DNA from: Cyanobacterium sp. Dongsha4
Lineage (GTDB): Bacteria > Cyanobacteriota > Cyanobacteriia > Cyanobacteriales > Cyanobacteriaceae
Length of the DNA stretch: 64,000 bases
Direction: 5' to 3'
Assembly (NCBI RefSeq): GCF_036345015.1
Contig: NZ_CP084098.1
Coordinates: forward strand, 1,129,326 to 1,193,325
Part shown: positions 47,696 through 57,099 of the stretch, one piece after another
How positions within the stretch are numbered: position 1 is the stretch's first letter
Layout: every line of letters starts with the position of its first letter
The notes under the pieces: model-generated
What the model saw: the letters and a program-made list of their open reading frames with translations, nothing else
The model's database searches: none
Told to the model about the DNA's origin: nothing
Program-made: the position numbers and the translations under genes

Positions 47696-48655
47696 TTACT
47701 CATATCTTGCTTTAACTTGATTAACGATATATTCAGCACCGACATTGACTATTAAGGTTAAAATCATTAATACCAAACCGGCATACATCAAAGCTGATAC
47801 TTGTAAACCACTAGCTTCAGCAAATTGGTTGGCGATTAAAGATGCGATCGTATTTGCAGGGGCAAGGATGGAAATATTCAGGTTATTAGAGTTCCCAATA
47901 ATCATGGTTGCCGCCATAGTTTCTCCCATAGCACGACCTAAAGCTAACATAACACCACCGACAATACCAGAAATTGCGGCAGGAATTAGGACTCGGAAAA
48001 TGGTTTCCCAACGAGTTGCACCTAATCCGAGAGAGGCTTGTCTTAAATCGGGTGGTAAGGAAGCTAGAGAGTCACGGGAAATAGCAATGATAATGGGTAA
48101 AATCATAATTGCTAAGATGATACCCGCAGGAAGCATTCCTGGCCCCGTGGGGGGAGTGCTAAATAAAGGAAACCAACCAAAGTTACCGTTTAACCAAGTG
48201 CCTAAACTTTTGGTAAGAGGAATTAAAACAAATATCCCCCAGAGTCCATAAACAACACTAGGAATTGCGGCTAAAAGTTCCACTAAAAAGACAAGAATGG
48301 TTCGTATTTCTTCTGGTAAAAAATCTTCGCTCAGGAAAACGGCCGCACCAACTCCCAAAGGAATAGCAATAATTAGGGCAATCAGAGAACTTACGAGTGT
48401 ACCATAAACCACTGCAATAACACCATATTCATCTTCAACGGGATTCCAGTTGCTATTATTGAAGAAGGTGAAGTTAAATTCTTTAATGGCCGGCCAAGCT
48501 CCGATCGCAACAATTATTGCTATGCTAAGAAGAATTAAGCCAATACTAATGGCTAAAATAAGGGTAAGCCAACGAAAACCTATATCAAGATTTTTTTCCA
48601 CTCCCCTAGGAGAATCCCCGATACTGTAGGAATCGTTACCATTTGATCTGGACAT
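47696..48655 (-). CDS. pstC: Phosphate ABC transporter permease PstC
   Basis: A 319-residue membrane subunit pairing with PstA. It has about six membrane segments after a 25-residue cytoplasmic leader. The marker NSNWNPVEDEYGVIAVVYGT and the loop RQASLGLGATRWETIFRVLI identify it. It lies 142 bp downstream of pstS with an intercistronic hairpin between. Confidence 0.96.
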   Translation of the reverse strand: MSRSNGNDSYSIGDSPRGVEKNLDIGFRWLTLILAISIGLILLSIAIIVAIGAWPAIKEFNFTFFNNSNWNPVEDEYGVIAVVYGTLVSSLIALIIAIPLGVGAAVFLSEDFLPEEIRTILVFLVELLAAIPSVVYGLWGIFVLIPLTKSLGTWLNGNFGWFPLFSTPPTGPGMLPAGIILAIMILPIIIAISRDSLASLPPDLRQASLGLGATRWETIFRVLIPAAISGIVGGVMLALGRAMGETMAATMIIGNSNNLNISILAPANTIASLIANQFAEASGLQVSALMYAGLVLMILTLIVNVGAEYIVNQVKARYE

Positions 48656-48716
48656 AGTGGGATTATTATTTAATAAATAAGTTTATGAGATAGACAAATT
48701 CAATTTATAAGGCTAA

Positions 48717-48762
48717 AGAGAAGACGACTAAAAATAGTTAGTTATTTCAATCTATCTTCTCT
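48717..48762 (-). other. Intercistronic hairpin pstS/pstC
   Basis: AGAGAAGA at 48717-48724 pairs with TCTTCTCT at 48755-48762, enclosing a smaller ACTA/TAGT hairpin. There is no T-run. A stem between pstS and pstC would favour higher pstS levels, by partial termination or RNA stability, matching the need for excess binding protein; this is inference. Confidence 0.55.
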
Positions 48763-48797
48763 AACTTTTCTTAAAACTAAAAGATGAAGGTTAAATT

Positions 48798-49946
48798 CTA
48801 GTTAATGGTAATGGTGTAATCTGGGGTAATTTGATCGGCGGCGGCGGCTACTTTTTCCACCACATTAGCGGGTAAAGGAATATAACCCAGTGCAGGAGCG
48901 GCTTTTTGTCCTTCGGTTAAACCGTACTGAATCATTGCTTCAACTGCGATCGCTTTATTGGGATCATCATAGGTTTTGTATGCTAACATCCAAGTATAAG
49001 TAACGATAGGATAAGAATCGTCTCCTTCAGGATCAGTAATAAATGCTCTTAAGTTTTCTGGCAATTCTACGTTAGCAAGAGTTTTGGAAGCACTTTCGTC
49101 ACTAGGTGCAATAAAGTTTCCTGCCTGATTTTGTAAAGAAGCCATCATTAAGCCGTTGTTTTTCGCATAACCATACTCTACATATCCGATCGCACCTTCA
49201 GTTTGAGTGATAGCGGCAGTTACACCCTCATTTCCTTTCCCACCAATAAAGTTTCCAGTGCTAGGCCATTGTACAGTTTTACCCTCACCAATAGTATCTT
49301 TCCATTCAGGACTAATGGCACTTAAGTGCATTGTAAATACACCAGTAGTTCCACTACCATCGGATCTATGAACAAAAGTAATAGGTAAATCAGGTAAAGT
49401 TGCACCCTCGTTATCGGCGGCAATTTTAGGGTCATTCCAATTTGTAATTTTACCCAATGCAATATCTACATAGGTTTCCCTACTGAGTTTCAAGCCTTCT
49501 ACTCCGGGTAGATTATAGGCATAAACAATACTACCTGCGGTCATAGGTAATAACAATACCCCTCTGTCAATAGCATCAATTTCTTCGTCTTTCATGGCTA
49601 CATCACTAGCACCGAAATCAACCGTTTGCTGAGTAAATTGTTCGACTCCAGCACCACTACCCACAGACTGATAATTTACTTGTAATTTAGGTTGAACTTG
49701 AGCAAGGGAAACAAACCAGTTTTGATACAAAGGAGCGGGGAAAGATGCACCAGCACCATTTAATGTTACTGTACTTTCAAAAGGTACTTCAATAGTTGTA
49801 CTAGAAGCAGTTTCGCCGCCACCAGTAGTTTCGCCACCACCAGTAGTATTATCGGTGGGCTGTCCACCACCGCCACAAGCTGTCAAACTAAGAGCTACAA
49901 ATAGAGCGGATACTGATCCAAATAATTGTTTTGTTTTCATTTTCAT
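48798..49946 (-). CDS. pstS: Phosphate-binding lipoprotein PstS
   Basis: The 382-residue periplasmic receptor for phosphate. The signal and lipobox are MKMKTKQLFGSVSALFVALS then LTACG, followed by a Gly/Thr-rich linker. Phosphate contacts are in GAGASFPAPLYQNW, SVGSGAGVEQF and HRSDGSGTTGVF. It is first of the pst genes and preceded by a Pho box. Cyanobacteria may also have SphX and a second PstS; neither is in the window. Confidence 0.96.
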   Translation of the reverse strand: MKMKTKQLFGSVSALFVALSLTACGGGGQPTDNTTGGGETTGGGETASSTTIEVPFESTVTLNGAGASFPAPLYQNWFVSLAQVQPKLQVNYQSVGSGAGVEQFTQQTVDFGASDVAMKDEEIDAIDRGVLLLPMTAGSIVYAYNLPGVEGLKLSRETYVDIALGKITNWNDPKIAADNEGATLPDLPITFVHRSDGSGTTGVFTMHLSAISPEWKDTIGEGKTVQWPSTGNFIGGKGNEGVTAAITQTEGAIGYVEYGYAKNNGLMMASLQNQAGNFIAPSDESASKTLANVELPENLRAFITDPEGDDSYPIVTYTWMLAYKTYDDPNKAIAVEAMIQYGLTEGQKAAPALGYIPLPANVVEKVAAAADQITPDYTITIN

Positions 49947-50017
49947 TATCGTTTATGAATGTATTTTTACTTAGTCTTTATTTAGTCTCTCATCATAATA
50001 TGACTATTCCTATCCTG

Positions 50018-50047
50018 TGGTAAAGAAAAGGTTAAGAAATGGTGGGG
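50018..50047 (-). promoter_or_regulatory. Pho box upstream of pstS
   Basis: On the plus strand three 8-mers TGGTAAAG, AGGTTAAG and TGGTGGGG lie exactly 11 bp apart, separated by AAA each time. Read on the minus strand the best unit is CTTAACCT, the cyanobacterial Pho box unit. It lies 72-101 bp before the pstS start. Binding of the SphR/PhoB-type regulator is inferred from known boxes. Confidence 0.75.
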
Positions 50048-50606
50048 AAATCATCAAAAAATATATTATTGATTATGGTTTAAAAATATTATAAATAGTG
50101 GTAAATCATTCACCAATCTTGTTTTTTATTAAATGGATAAATTCAGTTTGAAAGTTATTAGTAAAAATCTATAAAATCTTTTCTGACAAAGAGTTAGCAC
50201 TTTTTTTATACTGTGATTAAAATAATAAAAGATATTTTTCCAGTGTAGCATCTGTAACAAATAATTGCGTTTGTAAGTAAAGAGGTTTGAAATATTTGAT
50301 GATTTTTAAATTATATTTATTTTTAATATTTTATATCTAATAAAAATGATAAATATAAGTTAATAAGTAGGAATATTATTTTTATAAAATAGTTATAATT
50401 ATTTTGTTTATTCAAAAAAATAAAAAGTTTTTACTTAGTATTAGAAATTTAAGATATTGAATATATTAATGAGCCTCATAATATTTATTAACCTTGACAA
50501 ATTTTCCGAAAAAATGTTATTCATAAATATAGATTATATAAGTAAAAAAGACTTGTTGAATAAATACTGATTATATAAAAAATTTAATTATTATTAAATA
50601 ATAGTT

Positions 50607-50638
50607 GCCTATACCTAATATTAATAAAGGGTGTAGGC
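50607..50638. other. 9-bp stem-loop before the lyase gene
   Basis: GCCTATACC and GGTGTAGGC pair over 9 bp (one G-T) around a 14-nt AT loop, about 130 bp before the ATG at 50769. No T-run follows. It may be a leader structure or an operator-like site. Confidence 0.5.
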
Positions 50639-50768
50639 TATATAATTGAACATCTATAGCCATTATCTTGATTTATATATCCCAATAATAAAACTCTAAA
50701 TCATTAGAGATACTGACTTATCAATGAATATTTATTAATTATTGAACATACTATTTTTCCTCAGAATT

Positions 50769-51929
50769 ATGACTTCAGAAATAAACACTCAGAGACAAAA
50801 TTTTATCGGTTTACAAGATAAATATTATTTTAATTATGGAGGTCAAGGTATTTTACCTCAATCCGCTTTAAATAAGATTATTGATACCTACAAATTTATC
50901 GACAAAATTGGTGCTTTTGGTATCAAAATTAACAGTTGGATTCAAGAAAATATTAATAAGACTAAAATTGCGATCGCATCTGAAGTAGGAGCGAAACCAA
51001 AAACAATAGTTTTAACAGAAAATGTTACCAGTAGTTGTAATATTGCTCTTTGGGGTATTGAATGGCAAGAAGGAGATGAAATTTTGTTAACTGATGCGGA
51101 GCATCCGGGGGTAATTGCGAGTATCAAAGAGATAGCCCGTCGTTTCGGGGTTAAAATGGCAGTTTGTCCCATTATACAGACTTTAAATAACGGCAATCCT
51201 GTAGAAATAATCAAAAATCATCTCACAGCAAAAACTCGCTTATTAGTTATCAGTCATGTTCTCTGGAATACTGGGCAAGTGCTACCGTTAAAAGAGATAG
51301 TCCAAGTTTGTCATAATTACCCTCATCAGAATAAGCCCATACAAGTATTAGTAGATGGGGCGCAGTCAGCAGGAGGAATACCTTTAAACTTAATAGAATC
51401 CGAAGTTGATTACTATGGTTGCACGGGGCATAAATGGTTATGTGGTGCTTCTGGAGTAGGTTTTCTTTATATTAGGGAAGATTTACTTACTTCTCTTCGC
51501 CCTACTTTTATCGGTTGGCGTGGTTTAGATTTCACCAACTCAGATTTGACATTTATAGATGATGGCAGTCGTTTTGAAGTGGCAACCTCGGCCTATCCTT
51601 TATATACTGGCTTACAAGAAGCGATCGCAATTCATCAATCATGGGGTACAATAGAGGAACGCTACGATCGAATCAAAAAACTAAGTGCTTATCTCTGGTC
51701 AAAATTACAACAGATAGAAGGTATTGAGTGCTTAAAAAAAGATACTCCTCCAGAGTCAGGTTTAGTGTCATTCTATCCAAAACCGGGGCAAGATCCACAA
51801 AAAATCGTCAAAATGTTGGAAGAAAAGGGTTTTTTCTTGAGAACTTTAGCTAATCCTTACTGTATTAGAGCTTGTGTCCATTATCTAACTTTAGAATCTG
51901 AAATTGATGAATTGATTGCACAACTTTAA
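50769..51929 (+). CDS. Cysteine/cystine C-S lyase-like class V aminotransferase
   Basis: A PLP enzyme of about 386 residues in the NifS-like class V fold. The Schiff-base Lys is in DYYGCTGHKWLCGASGVGF. It resembles the cyanobacterial C-DES L-cysteine/cystine lyase, which releases sulfide or persulfide. A flexible Cys loop as in SufS/IscS is not evident, which supports a lyase over a desulfurase. The start at 50769 (MTSEINTQRQNFIGLQ) is preferred to 50742, which adds a non-homologous nine residues. Isopenicillin-epimerase-like relatives are an alternative. Confidence 0.8.
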   Translation: MTSEINTQRQNFIGLQDKYYFNYGGQGILPQSALNKIIDTYKFIDKIGAFGIKINSWIQENINKTKIAIASEVGAKPKTIVLTENVTSSCNIALWGIEWQEGDEILLTDAEHPGVIASIKEIARRFGVKMAVCPIIQTLNNGNPVEIIKNHLTAKTRLLVISHVLWNTGQVLPLKEIVQVCHNYPHQNKPIQVLVDGAQSAGGIPLNLIESEVDYYGCTGHKWLCGASGVGFLYIREDLLTSLRPTFIGWRGLDFTNSDLTFIDDGSRFEVATSAYPLYTGLQEAIAIHQSWGTIEERYDRIKKLSAYLWSKLQQIEGIECLKKDTPPESGLVSFYPKPGQDPQKIVKMLEEKGFFLRTLANPYCIRACVHYLTLESEIDELIAQL

Positions 51930-51983
51930 ATAAGGTTAGGTATCAGGTGTCAGATTGCAGGTTGCAGGTGTTAGGGAGAAACG

Positions 51984-52030
51984 AGAGTTCGCCTTCGGCT
52001 CTTGTACTCCCTTCGGTTGTGAACGGGGTT
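51984..52030 (-). repeat. Dispersed 45-bp repeat, copy C
   Basis: Inverted relative to copies A and B; its reverse complement begins AACCCCGTTCACAACCGAAG and ends GCGAACTCT. It lies 20 bp from the end of the amidohydrolase gene. Confidence 0.7.
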
Positions 52031-52049
52031 TTTAATTCTTAATTCTCAA

Positions 52050-53237
52050 CTATTCACTATTAAACTTTTCCACACAACGGGCAAAAATTTCCACTCCCAT
52101 ACTCAAGACAGTTTCATCAAAATCAAAACGGGGATGATGGTGAGGATAATTGAGCTTTTTATCAGCATTGGCTGAACCAAGAAAGAAATAACACCCCGGC
52201 ACTTCTTGCAAGAAAAAGGACATATCTTCCCCCCCCATAGTTTGGCATTCAGGTACAACACCCATAGGAGTTTCTACCACTTCCATCGCCACAGATTTAA
52301 CTAATTGAGTAATTTGAGGATTATTGATAACGGGAGGATATAACTGCCAATAATCTAATTCATATTCAGCCCCATGACTTTGACAAATGCCACCGATAAT
52401 GTCTTTGATTCTTTGACCAATGAATGATTCTAGTTTTGGATTAAAATAACGTACAGTGCCACTCATCTTTGCCGTGTCAGCAATAACATTAAGGGCTGTA
52501 CCTGCATGAAACTCTCCCACTGTCACTACAGCACTATCTACAGGGGCGATATTTCTGGCAACAATAGTTTGTAAGGCATTAACTATTTGAGAACCAACCA
52601 CCACAGAATCAATGGTTTGATCTGGCATAGCACCATGGCCTCCCTTGCCAAAAATAGTGCATTTAAAGCACTCTACCGCCGCCATTAATGCTCCTTCTCT
52701 AACTCCGATAGTACCAACGGGTAAATTGTTCCATAAATGTAAGCCAATGATAGCATCAACATCGGGATTCGATAGCACCCCCTGTTCAATCATCGGTTTC
52801 GCACCCCCTGGCCCTTCCTCGGCGGGTTGAAAAATGATTTTTACCGTTCCCCGCCATTTATCTCGATTATGAGCTAAATAATGGGCAATTCCAAGGGCGA
52901 TCGCAGTATGACCATCATGACCACAGGCGTGCATAATACCATCGTGTTTAGAACAGTAAGAAACGGAGTTTTCTTCTTGAATGGGTAAAGCATCCATATC
53001 CGCACGAATACCTAATACTTTACCTACATAATTACTTTTGATAACTGCAACAATACCTGTTTTGGCAACACCTTTTTCATGGGCAATACCCCACTGGCTT
53101 AATTTCTCACTGACGAAATTAGCAGTCAAAATTTCTTTAAATCCTAACTCTGGGTATTGATGAATTTGACGGCGCCATTGTACTAATTCTGGTTGCAAAA
53201 GTGCGATTTTATCTCTAATTTGAGATTCGTTAGGCAT
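52050..53237 (-). CDS. M20-family amidohydrolase
   Basis: A 395-residue metal-dependent hydrolase of the hippurate hydrolase/IAA-amino acid hydrolase group. Metal-binding motifs are GIRADMDALPIQEEN, HACGHDGHTAIAL and FQPAEEGPGGAKPMIEQG. It would cut an N-acyl amino acid. It is 20 bp from the repeat and 172 bp from clpP on the same strand. Substrate unknown. Confidence 0.92.
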   Translation of the reverse strand: MPNESQIRDKIALLQPELVQWRRQIHQYPELGFKEILTANFVSEKLSQWGIAHEKGVAKTGIVAVIKSNYVGKVLGIRADMDALPIQEENSVSYCSKHDGIMHACGHDGHTAIALGIAHYLAHNRDKWRGTVKIIFQPAEEGPGGAKPMIEQGVLSNPDVDAIIGLHLWNNLPVGTIGVREGALMAAVECFKCTIFGKGGHGAMPDQTIDSVVVGSQIVNALQTIVARNIAPVDSAVVTVGEFHAGTALNVIADTAKMSGTVRYFNPKLESFIGQRIKDIIGGICQSHGAEYELDYWQLYPPVINNPQITQLVKSVAMEVVETPMGVVPECQTMGGEDMSFFLQEVPGCYFFLGSANADKKLNYPHHHPRFDFDETVLSMGVEIFARCVEKFNSE

Positions 53238-53409
53238 ACAATTAATAATAAATAATTAGTAATTAGCAATTAATATAAAATAGACTAGGGGCAAACCTCT
53301 CTGTGTCTTCCCTTAAAAGGGGAGAAGAGTAAAAGTGTTTAATTAACTCTAACCCCAACACCTTAATACCTGAAACCCGAAACCCGACACCTCTTACCCA
53401 AATCAAGTA

Positions 53410-53994
53410 CTATTTAATTTGACTTCTAGTAACAACTCGGTCAATTAAACCATAATCTCTTGCTTCTTCGGCAGACATGAAAAAGTCTCTTTCTGTGTCT
53501 TCTTCGATTTTGTCTAGGGGTTGCCCTGTGTGAGAAGCCATATAGTGATTTAACTGTTTTTTCAGGTAGAGGATTTCTTTGGCTTGAATCTCTATGTCTG
53601 TAGCTTGTCCTTGCGCACCTCCGAGGGGTTGGTGAATCATGATGCGAGAATTAGGAAGGCTCATTCTTTTTCCTTTTGCACCAGCACTGAGCAAGAATGC
53701 TCCCATACTTGCCGCTAGTCCTACACAAATAGTACAAACATCAGGCTTAATTTGATTCATAGTATCAAAAATACCTAATCCTGCGGAAACTGATCCACCG
53801 GGGGAGTTGATGTATAGATAAATATCTTTTTCTGGGTCTTCTGCTTCGAGCAATAACAATTGTGCTACTAAGGAATTAGCTAATTCATCAGTGACTTGTT
53901 GTCCTAAAAAAATAATTCTCTCTCTAAGTAGTCTTGAATATATATCAAAAGCGCGATCGCCACGTCCTGATGTTTCAATAACGGTTGGTATCAT
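53410..53994 (-). CDS. clpP: ATP-dependent Clp protease subunit ClpP (second copy)
   Basis: A 194-residue peptidase subunit with Ser96 (GLAASMGAF), His121 (IMIHQPLGG) and an Asp near 168 (EEDTERDFF). It is distinct from the clpR-linked ClpP at 22.9 kb; the N-terminus [19 protein letters not shown] resembles ClpP1 or ClpP2 of cyanobacteria. The fusion protein gene is 115 bp upstream. No clpX is adjacent here, whereas ClpP2 is often next to clpX. Confidence 0.93.
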   Translation of the reverse strand: MIPTVIETSGRGDRAFDIYSRLLRERIIFLGQQVTDELANSLVAQLLLLEAEDPEKDIYLYINSPGGSVSAGLGIFDTMNQIKPDVCTICVGLAASMGAFLLSAGAKGKRMSLPNSRIMIHQPLGGAQGQATDIEIQAKEILYLKKQLNHYMASHTGQPLDKIEEDTERDFFMSAEEARDYGLIDRVVTRSQIK

Positions 53995-54108
53995 TACAGT
54001 TAATCTCTATATAATTTTGCTACGGTTTTTTATGTTGATTTTAACTTATTAAGCTATCAACAAAAGATAGGGAAAAATAAAATACAACTCTTAATGCTCG
54101 ATTGTTAT

Positions 54109-56991
54109 TTACGATAGGATTGTTACTATTCCATTATTACCATTAACTTTGACTAATTGACCATCCTGGAAAATTTCTGTGGCATGGGGAATGTCCATCA
54201 CGGCAGGAATGTGGTATTCTCTGGCAATAATTGCACCGTGAGATAGTTTGCCTCCTACTTCGGAAATAATTGCTCCTGCTTGAGTTAGAATTGTTGTCCA
54301 TCCTGCATCTGTATAGGGTACAACCATTATGGTTTCTTGATCGATGTTTTTTGCTTCTATTAAACTTTTAATTATTTTTATTTTTCCTTCTTTTATTCCC
54401 ATACTAGCTGGGATTCCTTGCAGAATTTTTTTTGTTGTCGATATATCATTCTGATTTGTTAAATCTATTTGGGGTGTTTCTCCATAGATAAGGTAAGGAA
54501 TTTTCTTGATTTTTTTATTTTCTTCCCATGTCCATTTTCTGGCTTTTATTAAGTTATAAATTTTATCGATATTGACATTTTTATCTTTAATTAAATCTCT
54601 CAATTCTGTTGATTTTAAGAAGAATAAATCTCCTTGCTCTAATACTTTTCTTTCTTTAATTAATTTGTTTTCTATCTCCACAAAACTATAACGAAGATAA
54701 GCTAAAAGTTTAGAATAAATTTCGGCAACTTGTCCTTTTAAATCTAGTCGAGGTTGAACGATAGAAGTTTTCCATGATTTATTTTTATCTTTATTTACTT
54801 TTAAATTAATCTCTTTTTCTCCAACAAATTTAGAAAACATTAAACGCATATGGCGTTGATCTTCTGACCATCGAGAGACGGCTATATCTGTGGCAGTTTC
54901 GCTTAAATATCCATATTCTTCTAACCATTTTTCTAGGCGATTTAAAATGGATTCTCCTTCTGTTGATTCAGATAAATAAGAAAAAAAGGCAGGATAATTA
55001 TTACAATCTAGTTGATTTAATTCAGCTTCTGATAATAAATTTTGAGTTTCGATCGCAATTTTTTGTAGAGATTTTATGGAAGTTATTTCAGGAATTTTAT
55101 CATAGTCTAAATCATTGGGATTAACCTGAAAAATTGTTTGTCTTAAACTATAACTTAAAGGGGCGAGAATACTATAATAAGTTGCTTTTTTTAATATTTC
55201 TAAAATATGATCGATGCGATCGAGCAATTCTATGGTAGATAAAGTTTCACAGGGAATATCTTTTAATTCATCTAAAATTGGTCTAAAATGACGATCATTA
55301 TCATGGGCAAAATCTGCAATCAATCGCCACTCTTTTCTTAACAAACGCCATAAACCTCCTAAATTACTGATGGTTGCCGTCAGTGGAGGTTTACTAAATT
55401 TACTACCACGGGTGAGAAATTCCAAACTTTCTGGAGGTAAACCCATTAATAGAAAAATCTCTCCTAAGAGGGTAGCATTAAAATAAGCATGGTCATAATG
55501 AAGAGTTGCTGTTTGACTAAAATCTAATGTGCGAGACTTTTTGCCTAAAACAATGGTAAAAATTTCACCCCAAACACCACAGGTAAGAGGTTGATTAATT
55601 GACCATGTTAAAGGGCGTATGACTCCGGGGATAACTTCGGCGGCAATTTTTCTTGTCCATACTGGTTTAAGAGTAGTAATAGGACGAGTTTGCAGTAACC
55701 AAATTTTTTCGCCATCGTAAGTCCATTCTATATCTTGGGGAACGCCTTGGCACAAATGTTCAATTTCCCTTGCTATTTTGCCTAAATTGAGTACAACTTC
55801 TTGGGATATATCCCCTTCTCCTTCCACTTTTTCTTCAGGAAAAAAGACTCTATACTGTTGCGGTGTCACCTCCCCTGAAACTAATTTTAAACCCATGCCC
55901 GACACTGCTTCAATGCAAACGGTATCTTCTAGTTGATTAACAGGATCTCTACTAAAAATTACTCCCGAACATATGCCATTGATTTGTTTTTGAATAATAA
56001 CCGCAATACCTTTTTCTGACTGCTTTTGTCTTTGTCGATAATCAAGTGCGATCGCACTATTATAAGATGAAAAACAATTAACAATAGCTTGAGAAAGACT
56101 ATCAAAATCTGTCAAATTTACAAAACTATCATAAATACCAGCCGCCGATGCCCAATTAGTATCTTCATCTAAAGCAGAAGAACGAACTACATAAGGGTTA
56201 CTAGAAGAAGGATTGATAAATTCTTGTAGCTTATGAATATCATCTCCAACTTTTAAAACCCAACCATCAGGAACATTATAACCCCACTTTTTTAACCGAG
56301 AAAGATTAGTGGCTTTTGCCCCCACTTTTTGGGGATTAAGGGTTTCATTCAAACTGACAATACCACTGTCGCCCCGAAAAAAACGAAACATTTTTGCTGA
56401 TTCCCCATTGACTTCACTAGGATTTAATTCTAAATCATCTGCCATTTGCCGATAAATCCAAATCATCAAACTAGCTAAAATAATGGTGAGTAAAATGTAT
56501 TCAGGATGATTAATATTTTGTGCTGATAAAACCACCACCATTAAAAACAACACACTAATTCTTCCTGCTTGTTTCTCACGCCAAATAGTGAAACTAACTC
56601 CCCCCAAAATAAAAATTAACAATGCCGCAACGGGATTATGAGTAACAATACCCCAAGTTAAATTAGTTGCACCTGCCCCTTTACCAAAGTAATAACGTCC
56701 TAAAATAAGCATTATTAGGGTAATAATCTCCCAAAACGAACCAGAAGGGAAAAATATTCTCGATAATAAAACTACTCCTACCCCTTTTCCTGCTTCCGAT
56801 AACACTGCCAAAATTCCTGCTAATTTACCACCATGATAAAAAGCGGCGGATACAGAGATGTTTCCTGTACCTAATTTGGTCAATTCCTTTCCTGAAACTG
56901 CATAGGTAAACCAATCTATTAAAGGTATCGCTCCAATTATAGGGGGAATAATTAAGATACTTAAAATTCCGCCAATTTGTGTCATAGTCAT
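54109..56991 (-). CDS. PlsY-like membrane domain fused to RPH-type dikinase
   Basis: A 960-residue fusion. Residues 1-190 form about six membrane helices with PlsY-like motifs LGTGNISVSAAFYHGG and YYFGKGAGATNL, but the GH and GGKG motifs of active PlsY are changed. Residues about 205-450 are an ATP-binding domain of PEP synthase type (GAKATNLSRLKKWGYNVPDG, VRSSALDEDTNWASAAG, SGVIFSRDP). The middle region has EEYGYLSETATDIAVSRW, like the substrate domain of rifampin phosphotransferases. The swivel domain carries phospho-His918 (GGKLSHGAIIARE). The PEP/pyruvate barrel is missing. The substrate may be a lipid or polyprenol. Confidence 0.85.
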   Translation of the reverse strand: MTMTQIGGILSILIIPPIIGAIPLIDWFTYAVSGKELTKLGTGNISVSAAFYHGGKLAGILAVLSEAGKGVGVVLLSRIFFPSGSFWEIITLIMLILGRYYFGKGAGATNLTWGIVTHNPVAALLIFILGGVSFTIWREKQAGRISVLFLMVVVLSAQNINHPEYILLTIILASLMIWIYRQMADDLELNPSEVNGESAKMFRFFRGDSGIVSLNETLNPQKVGAKATNLSRLKKWGYNVPDGWVLKVGDDIHKLQEFINPSSSNPYVVRSSALDEDTNWASAAGIYDSFVNLTDFDSLSQAIVNCFSSYNSAIALDYRQRQKQSEKGIAVIIQKQINGICSGVIFSRDPVNQLEDTVCIEAVSGMGLKLVSGEVTPQQYRVFFPEEKVEGEGDISQEVVLNLGKIAREIEHLCQGVPQDIEWTYDGEKIWLLQTRPITTLKPVWTRKIAAEVIPGVIRPLTWSINQPLTCGVWGEIFTIVLGKKSRTLDFSQTATLHYDHAYFNATLLGEIFLLMGLPPESLEFLTRGSKFSKPPLTATISNLGGLWRLLRKEWRLIADFAHDNDRHFRPILDELKDIPCETLSTIELLDRIDHILEILKKATYYSILAPLSYSLRQTIFQVNPNDLDYDKIPEITSIKSLQKIAIETQNLLSEAELNQLDCNNYPAFFSYLSESTEGESILNRLEKWLEEYGYLSETATDIAVSRWSEDQRHMRLMFSKFVGEKEINLKVNKDKNKSWKTSIVQPRLDLKGQVAEIYSKLLAYLRYSFVEIENKLIKERKVLEQGDLFFLKSTELRDLIKDKNVNIDKIYNLIKARKWTWEENKKIKKIPYLIYGETPQIDLTNQNDISTTKKILQGIPASMGIKEGKIKIIKSLIEAKNIDQETIMVVPYTDAGWTTILTQAGAIISEVGGKLSHGAIIAREYHIPAVMDIPHATEIFQDGQLVKVNGNNGIVTILS

Positions 56992-57099
56992 AATTGATTA
57001 ATACAAAATTAGTTCAGTAATGGATAGAGTATTTTGCTCTTTGAAAAACTCATTATCGTCAACTTTTGGTTGTCAATTCTGTTATTTTTATGTTGATTG

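Larger units (their letters stand above)
49947..50768. other. AT-rich 800-bp gap with Pho box and hairpin
   Basis: A very AT-rich gap between divergent pstS and the lyase gene. It contains the Pho box near its left end, a GTTAGCACTTTT motif near 50194, and a 9-bp stem-loop at 50607-50638. I find no coding frame. Confidence 0.6.

Noticed and set aside
47021-48251. Plus-strand frames opposite pstA and pstC
   Set aside because: They are antisense shadows of permease genes with Lys/Pro/Ala-rich products and no homology.
50190-50205. Half of a CIRCE-like operator (GTTAGCACTTTT), also inverted near 58360
   Set aside because: CIRCE needs an inverted partner 9 bp away; none is present at either place.
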